Part shown: piece by piece, positions 1 through 9,034 of the stretch
Numbering within the stretch: position 1 is the first letter of the stretch
Layout of the letters: each line of letters opens with the position of its first letter
Assembly (NCBI RefSeq): GCF_014203095.1
Contig: NZ_JACHIG010000001.1
Coordinates: 1,240,001-1,304,000, forward strand
DNA: 64,000 nucleotides
Direction: 5' to 3'
From: Prosthecobacter vanneervenii
GTDB taxonomy: Bacteria > Verrucomicrobiota > Verrucomicrobiia > Verrucomicrobiales > Verrucomicrobiaceae
The notes under the pieces: model-generated
Databases searched by the model: none
What the model was told of the DNA's origin: nothing
What the model saw: only the letters and a program-made list of their open reading frames with translations
Program-made: the position numbers and the translations under genes

Positions 1-1117
1 GGAAGCGGTTGCTCGGCTGGAAGAAGAGCTGCGCAAAGTGCTTGGTGTAGAATTTTTCGATGAACTGCCAGAAGCGCCCCACATGGCGGCGGGTGCCCCA
101 CTCGTAGCGCTTCAAGGCAAAGGTCATGGCACGCCCGGAGGCGATGGCAGCACTGACGGCACGCGCGCCATCCTGCGCGCTCTTCATGGCCAGCATGACA
201 CCGCTGGAAAAGATGGGGTCGATGAACCCGGAGGCATCTCCCACACGCACGAGGCGGGGGGAGACGAGCTTGCGGTTGGTGTAGGAGAAATCAGTGAGCA
301 CATGGCCCTGCGTGATGGCCTTTGCATTGATCATGCGGTCCTGCACGGCGGGGGTGCTGAGCACGGCATCGTCAAAGACCTGCTGCGGGTCCTGCTTCAG
401 CGCCTTGAAGTCGGCCTGGTCCAGCACCAGGCCCACGCTGGTCTTGTCATCCTCCAGCGGGATCATCCAGAACCAGGAGTTCTCACGGCGGATGATGAGG
501 ATGTCTCCCTTCTCATTTCCCACCGGCATCTGCACGCCGCTGTAGTGGCCAAAGATGGCGATCTTTTTGTGCCCGGGATAGTACTCGCGCAGGTTTTCGC
601 GGTTGGCGGTGAAGTTGCTCAGGCCGCTGGCATCCATGAGGAAGGCGGCGCGCGCCTCGTGATCGGTGCCGTCGGCGGTGCGGTACTTCACCGTGGCGCA
701 ATCCGGAGAGACGCAGTGCTCCGTGACCAGCGCCTGCTCCACGACCTCAGCGCCGAGGGACTCCGCATGGCGCAGCAGGATGTCGTCAAATTTGGCGCGC
801 TCCACCTGGATGGACTCGGGAAATTCGGTGAAGGAGCCGCGCGAGAAATCGAGGCGCGTGTGCAGCCGGCCATTGCCCATCCAGAACTGAGCGCCGCGTT
901 TCACCATGAAGCCTGCGCACTGGATCTTGGACCAGACGCCGAGGTCGTCAAAGATCTCGCGATTGTAGGGCAGCAGGGACTCGCCGATGTGGAAGCGCGG
1001 AAACTTGGACTTTTCCAGCACGAGCACCGAGCGCCCCGCCTGCCGCAGCGTGACCGCCGCCGTGGCTCCCGCAGGCCCGCCGCCAATGACTATGACATCC
1101 CAGGTTTGTTGGCTCAT
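1..1117 (-). CDS. NAD(P)/FAD-dependent oxidoreductase, halogenase/geranylgeranyl-reductase type (3' end outside window)
   Basis: Reading the minus strand from the ATG at 1117 gives an open frame of about 372 codons that runs off the window edge. The N-terminus has a Rossmann dinucleotide-binding motif (DVIVIGGGPAGATAA, from residue 7). Around residue 290 it reads VGDASGFIDPIFSSGV, the second FAD-contacting motif typical of flavin-dependent halogenase-like and geranylgeranyl-reductase-like enzymes. The last visible residues are rich in aromatics (RFWQFIEKFYTKHF), as in this family's C-terminal part. The family oxidises or reduces small hydrophobic substrates using FAD; the substrate cannot be told from sequence. 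Gene 1313-1939 is divergent, with about 195 bp between the two starts. Family-level confidence is good. Confidence 0.8.
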   Translation of the reverse strand, partial: MSQQTWDVIVIGGGPAGATAAVTLRQAGRSVLVLEKSKFPRFHIGESLLPYNREIFDDLGVWSKIQCAGFMVKRGAQFWMGNGRLHTRLDFSRGSFTEFPESIQVERAKFDDILLRHAESLGAEVVEQALVTEHCVSPDCATVKYRTADGTDHEARAAFLMDASGLSNFTANRENLREYYPGHKKIAIFGHYSGVQMPVGNEKGDILIIRRENSWFWMIPLEDDKTSVGLVLDQADFKALKQDPQQVFDDAVLSTPAVQDRMINAKAITQGHVLTDFSYTNRKLVSPRLVRVGDASGFIDPIFSSGVMLAMKSAQDGARAVSAAIASGRAMTFALKRYEWGTRRHVGRFWQFIEKFYTKHFAQLFFQPSNRF

Positions 1118-1312
1118 GATCCGGGAATGAATGGTGTTTCCCCGTCCGGATCGCAAGAAAAACTCCAACCTCAGACCAGCCTGAGATCCGATATTTTCAT
1201 GTCGTGCTGCGCTGTCTTTTCGCAGAAACCAGCATGCGCAGCCGGTCACCCACGCAAGATCCTCGCAAAAAGAGAGTAAATCCAAGGCGGAAACATCCCT
1301 ATTCTTTTTCTC

Positions 1313-1939
1313 ATGAACGAAAAACTCGAATCTCTGCTGCAGCAAATGCAGGTGCTGGAAAAGGACATCCTGCGGGAGCTGCAGAAGAAGGAGATGGAAT
1401 TCTTCTACGAGGTGCGCCAGGGCAAGGTGCGCTTCACCAAGGAGGCGCGCGCGCAGCATCGGCGGCTCATCAAGCGCTTCACCCGCTACATCCGCGACTC
1501 CCGCTTCATGATCCTGCTGACCACGCCAGTCATCTGGTCGTGCATCATCCCCATCGTCCTCCTGGATGTGTTCATGGTGGTGTATCAGGCCATCTGCTTT
1601 CCCATCTACGGCATCCCCAAGGTGAAGCGCAGCGACTACATCAAGCTGGACCGCCGCCACCTGGCCTACCTGAACTGGGCGGAGAAGTTTAACTGCGAGT
1701 ACTGCGGCTACGCCAACGGCGTGCTGGCCTGCGCCTCGGAGGTGGCCGCGCGCACGGAGCAGTACTGGTGCCCCATCAAGCACGCGCTGCGCATGAAGTC
1801 CATGCACAGCCGCTACCGCTTCTTCTTCGACTACGGAGACGCCGAGCACTACCGCCGGCAGATCGAGAAAGTGCGGCGGTCTTTTGAGGACATCGAGAAG
1901 GCGGAGGCTGCGGAAGCACCCGCGCAGACAGGCACCTGA
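1313..1939 (+). CDS. Conserved membrane protein with CxxC and WCPIKHA motifs, unknown function
   Basis: A 208-residue protein. The N-terminal 60 residues are charged and helical, probably a coiled coil. One or two hydrophobic segments follow (about residues 66-100, containing MILLTTPVIW and VLLDVFMVVYQAIC). The C-terminal half is cytoplasmic-looking, with a CEYCGYANG motif, a further Cys, and YWCPIKHA, together resembling a metal or redox site of four cysteines plus a histidine. I recall close relatives in many Gram-negative genomes carrying the same Cys pattern, all without assigned function. It stands alone between a divergent flavoprotein and a pectate lyase, so context does not help. Confidence 0.75.
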   Translation: MNEKLESLLQQMQVLEKDILRELQKKEMEFFYEVRQGKVRFTKEARAQHRRLIKRFTRYIRDSRFMILLTTPVIWSCIIPIVLLDVFMVVYQAICFPIYGIPKVKRSDYIKLDRRHLAYLNWAEKFNCEYCGYANGVLACASEVAARTEQYWCPIKHALRMKSMHSRYRFFFDYGDAEHYRRQIEKVRRSFEDIEKAEAAEAPAQTGT

Positions 1940-2097
1940 TGCACGCGCTCATGCGATGGGCGGCGGCACGCCGGGCTCTTTTTTGAAAGCAGCGCAGCAG
2001 GCACCTTGCTGCGGGCGTGAATGCTGTTGATTGAGCTTGTCTTGACTCAACGTCCCTCCCGGGGTTCACTGCTACGCTCATTCTCCGGAAGCAAAGC

Positions 2098-3477
2098 ATG
2101 AAACTGACTCCATTGTTCTCCACCGTCATTTTGCTCATCTCCTCATCAGCCCAGGCTGGCGCTGCCGAGCTGACCGCCTTTCCCGGAGCGGAGGGTTATG
2201 GGCGACTGGCCAAAGGCGGGCGTGGTGGAGATGTTTACCATGTCAAAAACCTCGCAGACTCAGGCGAGGGCTCGCTGCGTGAAGGATTGGAGACCATGAC
2301 TGGCCCGCGCACGATCGTGTTTGACGTCAGCGGCACCATCGAACTGCAGAAGGAGTTGCGGCTTGAAAACCAATCTGGCCTCACCATCGCGGGGCAGACG
2401 GCTCCTGGAGATGGAATCACGTTGAAAAACCAACCGCTGAAATTTTACAATGTCTCGGATCTCGTGCTGCGCTTCATCCGTGTGCGGCTCGGAGATGAAC
2501 GCAAGGGAGCCGCAGACTGCATCGACCTCGGCGAAACGAAAAAACCAATCAAGCGCGCCATTCTGGACCACGTGACCGCCACCTGGGGTGTGGATGGGAC
2601 GATGGATGTGTACTTCGCCTCCGACCTCACCCTGCAGTGGTGCCTGCTCGGCGAAGCCCTGCATGACTCGGTGCATGAAAAGGGCCCGCATGCCATGCTC
2701 ATGTCCATCCGCAAGACACAGGGAAACGTGAGCCTGCACCACAACCTGCTCTTCAGCAGCCGCGACCGCCACCCCACGCTGGGCGGCGGGCCGGAGCCAT
2801 TCAACCCGACGGCGATTTTTGATTTCCGCAACAACGTCATCTACAACTGGAGCGGCCCCTGCAATCTTGGCCACGGCCAGTTCAGCCTCGTGAACAACTA
2901 CTGGCGGCCCGGCCCCAACAAGGAACCCCAAACCCTGCCCGTGGCCCCCAAGTCCGAAAAGCCGGACTGCACCGTGGGCTACATGAGCGGCAACCTCTTT
3001 GAGGGCAACGAAGCGTACATTCGTGACAACTACAGCGCCGTGCAGTGGGGCACGCGCGGCGGCAAGTACAAGGCGGATGTGCCACGCGAGAAATTTGTGC
3101 AGAAGGATTCTCCCGTAGCCGCAGCGGACATCCCCATGACGGAATCCGCCACCGCCTGCTATGACTCCGTGCTGGCCAGGGCGGGCGCATCCAAAGCGCG
3201 GGATGCCGCCGACGAACGCGTAGTGCAGGGAATCCGCGACCGCACCCACCGCCAGATCGACAGCCCCAAACAAGTGGGCGGATGGCCTGTGCTCAAATCC
3301 CAGCCAGCCCCTCAGGACACAGACGGCGACGGCATGCCAGACGCCTGGGAAAAAAGCCACCGCCTGGACCCGGAGAACGCCAAAGATGGCAACCAGACCA
3401 CCCTGAGCGCGGAAGGCTACACCAATCTGGAGATGTACCTCGCCGAGCTGGCCGGTGATCCACTGCACTGGAAGTAG
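2098..3477 (+). CDS. Secreted pectate lyase-like protein (PL1-type right-handed beta-helix)
   Basis: 459 residues with a signal peptide (about residues 1-20, ending in SAQA). The mature N-terminus reads FPGAEGYGRLAKGGRGG, then LADSGEGSLREGL, TIVFDVSGTI and LTIAGQTAPGDGI, the standard opening of bacterial pectate lyase/parallel beta-helix proteins from Verrucomicrobia, Planctomycetes and Bacteroidetes. The C-terminus has a thrombospondin-3/dockerin-like calcium motif (DTDGDGMPDAWE, about residue 407). Such enzymes cleave de-esterified pectin or related polyuronates by beta-elimination outside the cytoplasm. No partner PUL genes are adjacent. The gene is convergent with the DUF1592 gene; the 188 bp between them hold nothing I recognise. 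Confidence 0.85.
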   Translation: MKLTPLFSTVILLISSSAQAGAAELTAFPGAEGYGRLAKGGRGGDVYHVKNLADSGEGSLREGLETMTGPRTIVFDVSGTIELQKELRLENQSGLTIAGQTAPGDGITLKNQPLKFYNVSDLVLRFIRVRLGDERKGAADCIDLGETKKPIKRAILDHVTATWGVDGTMDVYFASDLTLQWCLLGEALHDSVHEKGPHAMLMSIRKTQGNVSLHHNLLFSSRDRHPTLGGGPEPFNPTAIFDFRNNVIYNWSGPCNLGHGQFSLVNNYWRPGPNKEPQTLPVAPKSEKPDCTVGYMSGNLFEGNEAYIRDNYSAVQWGTRGGKYKADVPREKFVQKDSPVAAADIPMTESATACYDSVLARAGASKARDAADERVVQGIRDRTHRQIDSPKQVGGWPVLKSQPAPQDTDGDGMPDAWEKSHRLDPENAKDGNQTTLSAEGYTNLEMYLAELAGDPLHWK

Positions 3478-3665
3478 ACAGCCGCCCATCTCCGCAGCAT
3501 GTGTGAGCTGGATGGCATGCAAATGCCGCAGAACTCCAAAAGAGCCGCAAAGATGCTGACTCCGAGCATTTGGTGATATGCGGTTGCCGCGCTGCTCTCT
3601 AGAAGCCGTAGCTGCGCTCACACTTCACTCCACAACCACACGACTAAGGGTGCAGCTGGGCACGC

Positions 3666-6600
3666 TCACTTGCGCTGAAACTCGGGGCTGGTGACCAGCG
3701 CGCGGATGAACTCGCCCAGGTCATACTCCTTCGCCTGGGCGCGGGAGAGGATGCGTGAGACGAGCGCCTCGTCCGTGAAGCCGCAGGGACGGCCGAGCGC
3801 GTACTCGATCAGGGCCTCGGCATAGCCTTTGGCAAAGTCTGCACTGCGCGCGGCGATGAGGTCGCGGAGCTGGAAGTAGTCTGCAAAGGATGGCCCGTTG
3901 TAAAACGCGCCGCTGGGGTCGATGGGCCAGGTCTTGAGCACGGTGGTTTTGCCGCCAACACCTTTCTTTTCCTGGCTCTCCTCGGTGCGCCATTTGCCGG
4001 CGGCATTGAAGTTTTCCAGACCAAAGCCGATGGGGTCGATCTTGCGGTGGCACTGCAGGCACTGCGCCTCCTCCTGATGCGCCAGCAGGCGCTCGCGGGT
4101 GCTGAGCACTTTGCCCTCCAGCCGCGTGAGCTGCGGCACATTGGGCGGTGCGGGCGGCGGCGGGGAGTGCAGGAGCTTGCGCAGCACCCACGCACCGCGC
4201 TCCACGGGGCTGGTGCGCTCTCCATTGCTGCCCATGGCCAGGATGGCCGCCATGCCGAGCAGCCCGCCGCGGGGCGATCCGGGCTGCAGCTTCACTTTTT
4301 GAAACGCATCACCGCTCACGCCTTCGATGCCGTAGTAGGTGGCCAGCAGGCCATTGATAAAAACCTCGTCGCTCTTCAGCAGGCGGGAGAGGCTGCCGTG
4401 GTTTCGGAGCAGGTGCGCAAAGGTCTCGTACACCTCCTGCCGAGCGGCGGCGCGGGCGCTTTCGTCAAAGTCGCGGAACTGCCTGGTGTCGAACTGGAAG
4501 AAGTCCAGCCGCTCCATGCCGAGCCACTGATGCACAAAGCCGCTGACAAAGGCATCCGCCTTCGGACTGGCCAGCATGCGTGCCACTTCTTGCGCGAGGA
4601 CTTCGGGCTTTGACAGATCGCCGCTGCGGGCGCGGGCCAGCAGCGCATCGTCCGGCGGAGCGCTCCAGAGGAAGTAGGAGAGGCGCGTGGCCAGCTCGGT
4701 GGCGTCCAGCGTGCGCGCTTTCTGCTCCTGCCCGGGCTCCACGAGGTAGAGAAAATGCGGCGAGGCCAGCACGGCGCTCAGCGGGGTCTTGAGCGCGGCC
4801 TGCTGCGTGTCCCCTGCCCTGCGGCGGGCCTGATACAATGCGCACAGTTTGTCCAGATACCCTGCGCTGGGGGCACGACCACGGAAGGCACGCTGCGCAA
4901 AGGCGGCGATGCAGGCCCGTGCGTGATCGTGCTCGCTCATGCCCTGGTCATTGGCCAGAAGCACAGGCGGGATCTCCGGAGTGGTCTTCGTGTCATGCAG
5001 CATGGGCCCCTCCCACTCCACCCAGTCGATCCACAGCGCGGAGGGCGGGCCTGCGCCGGTTTCCTTGCGTGCGGCCTCGTACACTTCGTGGTCCAGCTTC
5101 ACATCGCGCTTTTCCCGCAGCACAAAGGTGCGCGGCCCCTGTGCGGTGACGCTGACGGGCAGCTCAATGGTCTGCGGCGCGTCGGTGGTGGCGGTGATCT
5201 GAAAGGTCTTCAACAAAGTGAAGTCGTCTTTTTCAATGCGGCTGCCCAGCTCCACGTAGTGGCGTGCGGCGGGCGTGCCTTTCACCACACCGATGCGGAA
5301 ACGCAGAAGGTATTCGCCGGGCGGCACAGTTTCGATCTCGTGCTTGGTTTTGAGCCAGCCTGAGGGCTGGTCAGGCGGCAGCGTGATGACTTCTTCGGGA
5401 TGCACGTTGTAGATCGACAAATAAGCCCCGGTCTTGGTGAGCGGGTCCTTGAGATAGCGCTCAAAACTCGGGCCATGCTGCTCAAAGCTGCGGATGCGAA
5501 ACTTCGCCTCTGGCTCGTCAGGGATGCCTTTCTGCGGCTGCTTCGTTTCAAGAAATTTCTTCGCCGCCTCGTAGCCGCCTTTGAAGTAGCCGTTGTAAGT
5601 GCCGCCTACCATGCGGTTTGCGTGCTCTTCGACTTCGCGATGTTCTTTGAAACTCTTCGCGGAAACCGCGAGCGCGCCGTCCTTGCCTTCCACTTCGATC
5701 CAGTCCAGCCACAGCGCGAACTCCGGCCCGACGCCGTTGCGCTTCCTGGCCTCTTCAAAGACCTGCCGCGCCGCGTTCTCCGATTCGTAGCTGCCTTTCT
5801 CCTGGAAGAAAAAGCCGCGGCCGTTCTCCTGAGAGAACTTCAGCGGAATCTCCAGCACCTGGGGCTTATCCATCATGCCCGTGATCTGATGACTGCTGAT
5901 GACCGCGCGCACGCCCGAGTCGTGCTGCGAGCCAAACTGTACAAAGTGCCGTGCGGCAGGTGTGTCGCCCGTGGCTGCGATGCGAACACGCACCACGTAG
6001 TCGCCGGCAGGCCAGTCGCCCGGAATGCGGAAGGCCTGATACGGATTGACCGCGACATCCTCGATGGTGAGAAACGCGCCCGTCTTTGTCTGCGGGTGCT
6101 GCACATAGGCGCGATGATGCGGCACGTAGTGCAGCCAGTCGCGACGCCCCGCGTGGTCTGCATTCACCTCGTCCACAAAGCCGAAGTCCGTGGGTGCAGG
6201 CGCGCCTTTGATGCGCCGCCACTGCGAGTAGAGATGTGCTGCGTCGTTCTTTTTCTCCGCGCGCACCTTCTCCAGAATTTCCGCATTCTCCGGCCGCTGC
6301 GCCGCTACCTCCACGGCCGCCGTCCACTTCTCATAGCGCTGCCGGTCATCCAGACGTGCTGCCAGCGCCTTCGCGATCCTGGCATTCTTTTCCTCCGCCT
6401 CGGTGTGCATGATGCGTGGCACAGCCGGAGCAGGCGTGACATACCGCGCAAAGTGCTCGTCCAGCGCCTGACGCCCCAGCGCGAGGTACTGCTCAAACTG
6501 GTCGCTCGACATGAAGAGGGACGAGCCCACGGTGTCAAAGCTGCCCGCACCGCCGTCGGCAGGCAGTTCGTTGACGCGCAGATCCACGCCGAGGAGATCG

Positions 6601-7004
6601 CGGATGGTGTTCTTGTATTCGCGACGGTTCAGGCGGCGCATGGTGATCTTTCCATGCACATCCCCGAGCGACTGACGCGCAGCCACGAGGGTGTCGGAGA
6701 GCGCCTCAAGGAAGTTGGTTTTCGCCAGCTTCTCCGGCTGCTTTTCATCCTCCGGCGGCATCTCGCCGGAGTTCACCTGATTGAGCACCTTCTGCCACAG
6801 ATCCGCCCGCGCCACCGAGTCCAGCGTGAAGGCGATGTCATCCAGCCGCACCTTGCCCTTCTCCTTTCCAGCACGATGGCAGTCGATGCAGTAGTCCTTG
6901 AGAAAGGCGCGGTGCTTCTCATCCAACCGCGCCTGGGGTGCTTCGGCAAAGGCGGAAAGAGAAAGAACGAGAGAGAAGAGCGAAAAAAAACGGAAGGCAG
7001 ACAT
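3666..7004 (-). CDS. PSCyt1/DUF1587-DUF1595-DUF1592-DUF1588-DUF1585 secreted cytochrome-like protein
   Basis: About 1112 residues. I start at 7004 (MSAFRFFSLF) because a signal peptide follows directly and the upstream DUF1552 gene ends at 7046; an in-frame ATG at 7130 would overlap that gene. Order: signal peptide; PSCyt1 domain with haem motif CIDCH (residues 39-43); DUF1587 (TMRRLNRREYKNTIRDLLGV); a middle part with two carbohydrate-binding-like segments sharing the motif TPAARHxVxxGS; DUF1595; DUF1592 (ATRLSYFLWSAPPDD); DUF1588 (GMAAILAMGSNGERTSPVER); a second haem-type motif CLQCH (982-986); DUF1585. This architecture is hallmark Planctomycetes/Verrucomicrobia. A role in periplasmic polysaccharide oxidation is often supposed but unproven. 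It is co-oriented with DUF1552, 41 bp downstream of it. Confidence 0.9.
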   Translation of the reverse strand: MSAFRFFSLFSLVLSLSAFAEAPQARLDEKHRAFLKDYCIDCHRAGKEKGKVRLDDIAFTLDSVARADLWQKVLNQVNSGEMPPEDEKQPEKLAKTNFLEALSDTLVAARQSLGDVHGKITMRRLNRREYKNTIRDLLGVDLRVNELPADGGAGSFDTVGSSLFMSSDQFEQYLALGRQALDEHFARYVTPAPAVPRIMHTEAEEKNARIAKALAARLDDRQRYEKWTAAVEVAAQRPENAEILEKVRAEKKNDAAHLYSQWRRIKGAPAPTDFGFVDEVNADHAGRRDWLHYVPHHRAYVQHPQTKTGAFLTIEDVAVNPYQAFRIPGDWPAGDYVVRVRIAATGDTPAARHFVQFGSQHDSGVRAVISSHQITGMMDKPQVLEIPLKFSQENGRGFFFQEKGSYESENAARQVFEEARKRNGVGPEFALWLDWIEVEGKDGALAVSAKSFKEHREVEEHANRMVGGTYNGYFKGGYEAAKKFLETKQPQKGIPDEPEAKFRIRSFEQHGPSFERYLKDPLTKTGAYLSIYNVHPEEVITLPPDQPSGWLKTKHEIETVPPGEYLLRFRIGVVKGTPAARHYVELGSRIEKDDFTLLKTFQITATTDAPQTIELPVSVTAQGPRTFVLREKRDVKLDHEVYEAARKETGAGPPSALWIDWVEWEGPMLHDTKTTPEIPPVLLANDQGMSEHDHARACIAAFAQRAFRGRAPSAGYLDKLCALYQARRRAGDTQQAALKTPLSAVLASPHFLYLVEPGQEQKARTLDATELATRLSYFLWSAPPDDALLARARSGDLSKPEVLAQEVARMLASPKADAFVSGFVHQWLGMERLDFFQFDTRQFRDFDESARAAARQEVYETFAHLLRNHGSLSRLLKSDEVFINGLLATYYGIEGVSGDAFQKVKLQPGSPRGGLLGMAAILAMGSNGERTSPVERGAWVLRKLLHSPPPPAPPNVPQLTRLEGKVLSTRERLLAHQEEAQCLQCHRKIDPIGFGLENFNAAGKWRTEESQEKKGVGGKTTVLKTWPIDPSGAFYNGPSFADYFQLRDLIAARSADFAKGYAEALIEYALGRPCGFTDEALVSRILSRAQAKEYDLGEFIRALVTSPEFQRK

Positions 7005-7045
7005 TCCAAGATTCCCTGGTGTGAAAACGAACATGCGGTAAAACC

Positions 7046-8320
7046 TCACGCCATGAGCTGGGAGATGGGTCCCGTGCTGTCTCCATGCCGCTCGGCTTGG
7101 GTGCCGATGCCTTGGAGGAGGGTGAGCCACACGTTGGCCAGCGGAGTGTCTTTGGAGAGGACGAGGTGCTGGCCGAGCTTGATGCCTGCGCCGCCGCCGG
7201 TGAGGACGGTGGGGCAGTTGTCCAAGAAATGCACGGAGCGGATGTTGCTGCCGTAGGCGAGGCAGGTGTGGTCAAAGAGGCTGCTGCCGTCGGTTTCCTT
7301 CACCGCTTTAAGCTTGTCGATCAGTCCTGCCAGAAGCTGGCTCTGCGTGGTATCGCGCTTTTGGGAGGCCTCCATGCGCGGGCCGGTGGTGTAGTGGCTC
7401 ATGTCGTGCGGCGCCACCTTGAGCCCCAGGCTCTGCAGCAGCGCACCCACTGGCTGGCGATAGGTGAGCACGCGCGTGGTGTCCGTCTGCAGCGCGGCCA
7501 CGATGAGCGCGTACATCATCTCGATCTCCTCCTTTCCCGCGAGCCCGGGCTTGGGCTCGGCGATCTGCGCCTTGGACTTCGGCACGCTGAGCCACTGCTC
7601 GTCTTTGCCCAGGCGCACCTCGATGTCACGGATGCTTTGGAAGTACTCGTCCAGCTTGTCGGTGTCGGTCTTGGTCAGGCCCTTCTGCACGCTCTTGGCA
7701 TCGTCCAGCACGGCATCCAGCACGCTGCGCTGCTGCGCCAGCTGGGCCTGGCGCTCGCTCAGCGGCGTGGTGTCATCCGAAAACAGGCGGTGAAAGGCGG
7801 CCACGGGCGTCTCCAGCCCGGAGAGGGGCTTGCCACGCATGTCCCACGCCAGCGAGAGCCCCGGGCCGTGGCCGGAATTGGGCACATCGGCGGAGTTGAG
7901 CTGGATGGAGGCAAAGCGTGTGTCCGCGCCCAGATGTGCGGCGGCCACCTGGTCGGCGCTCACGCTGTTGTGAAAGCTCTGCCCCGGCTCGGCATAGCGG
8001 TTGGCCCCGGTGAGCCAGAAGGTGCTGCCCCAGTGTGCCTCATTGCTGAATTTGTTGGAGCAGCCCTGCACCACGGTGATGTCCTTCTGGTGGCGTGCCA
8101 GCGGCTGCAGGCCGGGAGAGAGCTGCCAGTCAGCGCCCGTCTGCTTCACATCGGGGAACCACGTCTCATTCGTCACGCCCCAGCCAAAGCCGAGAAACAC
8201 CATCCGCTTGGGCGGCGTGCTGGTCCTGGGTGCCGCAAAGGCCCGAAACCCGAGCGACTCCAGCGCCGGCAGGGCGATGAGTGTTCCAGTGCTGCGGAGA
8301 AAATGGCGGCGTTTTTGCAT
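7046..8320 (-). CDS. DUF1552 domain-containing protein, partner of the DUF1592 cytochrome protein
   Basis: 424 residues beginning MQKRRHFLRSTGTLIALPAL, a twin-arginine-like signal (RRHFLRS) followed by a hydrophobic stretch. The mature part starts PPKRMVFLGFGWGV and continues with QKDITVVQGCSN, which fits DUF1552, a family related to alkaline-phosphatase-like and DUF1501 folds and nearly always encoded beside PSCyt1/DUF1592 proteins. The pair is probably one operon (41-bp gap) acting in the periplasm. Function is not established. A second, unpaired DUF1552 gene lies at 30495-31811. Confident in the family. Confidence 0.88.
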   Translation of the reverse strand: MQKRRHFLRSTGTLIALPALESLGFRAFAAPRTSTPPKRMVFLGFGWGVTNETWFPDVKQTGADWQLSPGLQPLARHQKDITVVQGCSNKFSNEAHWGSTFWLTGANRYAEPGQSFHNSVSADQVAAAHLGADTRFASIQLNSADVPNSGHGPGLSLAWDMRGKPLSGLETPVAAFHRLFSDDTTPLSERQAQLAQQRSVLDAVLDDAKSVQKGLTKTDTDKLDEYFQSIRDIEVRLGKDEQWLSVPKSKAQIAEPKPGLAGKEEIEMMYALIVAALQTDTTRVLTYRQPVGALLQSLGLKVAPHDMSHYTTGPRMEASQKRDTTQSQLLAGLIDKLKAVKETDGSSLFDHTCLAYGSNIRSVHFLDNCPTVLTGGGAGIKLGQHLVLSKDTPLANVWLTLLQGIGTQAERHGDSTGPISQLMA

Positions 8321-8366
8321 GCCGAGGGAAACGCCGCTTTTGCCGCGAAATTCTCAACGCATTTTG

Positions 8367-8392
8367 CTCTGCATGCAGGATGGCATGCAGAG
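8367..8392. other. Perfect 10-bp inverted repeat between cassette gene D and the DUF1552 gene
   Basis: CTCTGCATGC (8367-8376) and GCATGCAGAG (8383-8392) pair perfectly across a 6-nt loop. It lies 18 bp past the stop of gene D and 46 bp before the start of DUF1552, both on the minus strand. Read on the minus strand it is followed by CAAAATG rather than a T-run, so it is not a classical intrinsic terminator. It could attenuate or process the transcript, or bind a protein. Confidence 0.5.
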
Positions 8393-8410
8393 GAGTGCGA
8401 ACGCACCGCC

Positions 8411-9022
8411 TCAGGGCTGGAAGGTGCGCAGGCTGCCGGAGGCGGGATCGATCTGCACGGTGATAAAGTTTTTGAGCTTCTGCCCCGGCGGCACGGCTTT
8501 GTTTTCCTGGATCGTGAGAAACCACGGCTTCCCATTTTGAAGCTGGGTGCTGCCGTCTGGATGGAAGCGCAGGGCGATGTAGCGCCCATAGATGTCGCTG
8601 CCATGAGTCTGGTAGCCGAGGTCGAGGATGGAGGACAAGGTGCGCTCATTGCTGATCACCATGCCGTCTTCGAGCGTGGTCACTGCACCGGCGGGCTCAA
8701 AGACCTCGGCGGCGCTGGCGGCACCATCCTGCGGAGAAGTGACGGTGAAGATCCGCAGCTTGCGCAGTGTGGGAGGGCTGTCTGGCTCAATGAGATCCAC
8801 CGCCTCATAAATGCGCAGCTCGGTGTCTGCATTGAAAAGAGTGGCCAGAGACTGGGCCTCCAGCAGCCGTGCGTAAACGGCATCTGAAGCCGTGCGCAGG
8901 CGTGAGGCGGTGACGATGCCCGAGATGTAAGGTGCGGAAACAGCGACGATGATGGCGAGGATGACCAGAACGACGAGAAGCTCCACGAGGGTAAAGGCGG
9001 CGGTGTGGCGGCGTGTGTGCAT
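8411..9022 (-). CDS. Verru_Chthon cassette protein D (GspH/FimT-like pseudopilin)
   Basis: 203 residues with an N-terminal type IV prepilin signal: a short basic leader (MHTRRHTAA) then FTLVELLVVLVILAIIVAVS. Glu is at +5 of the predicted mature protein. The residue before the cut is Ala rather than the usual Gly. The rest is a globular beta-rich domain. It is the last gene of the A-B-C-D set, 12 bp after C on the same strand. By its place and its ELLVVLVILAII helix it corresponds best to GspH/FimT minor pseudopilins. It should be cut by prepilin peptidase and inserted in the inner membrane. Confidence 0.85.
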   Translation of the reverse strand: MHTRRHTAAFTLVELLVVLVILAIIVAVSAPYISGIVTASRLRTASDAVYARLLEAQSLATLFNADTELRIYEAVDLIEPDSPPTLRKLRIFTVTSPQDGAASAAEVFEPAGAVTTLEDGMVISNERTLSSILDLGYQTHGSDIYGRYIALRFHPDGSTQLQNGKPWFLTIQENKAVPPGQKLKNFITVQIDPASGSLRTFQP

Positions 9023-9034
9023 AGGCGGCGGAGA

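Noticed and set aside
38-1279. Long plus-strand open frame (413 codons)
   Set aside because: It is the antisense of a flavoprotein that shows a Rossmann motif and the GDASGFIDPIFSSG motif; the plus-strand product has no recognisable feature.
5400-8887. Two plus-strand frames of about 600 codons over the DUF1592 and DUF1552 genes
   Set aside because: Antisense shadows in GC-rich DNA; the minus-strand products have multiple family motifs.
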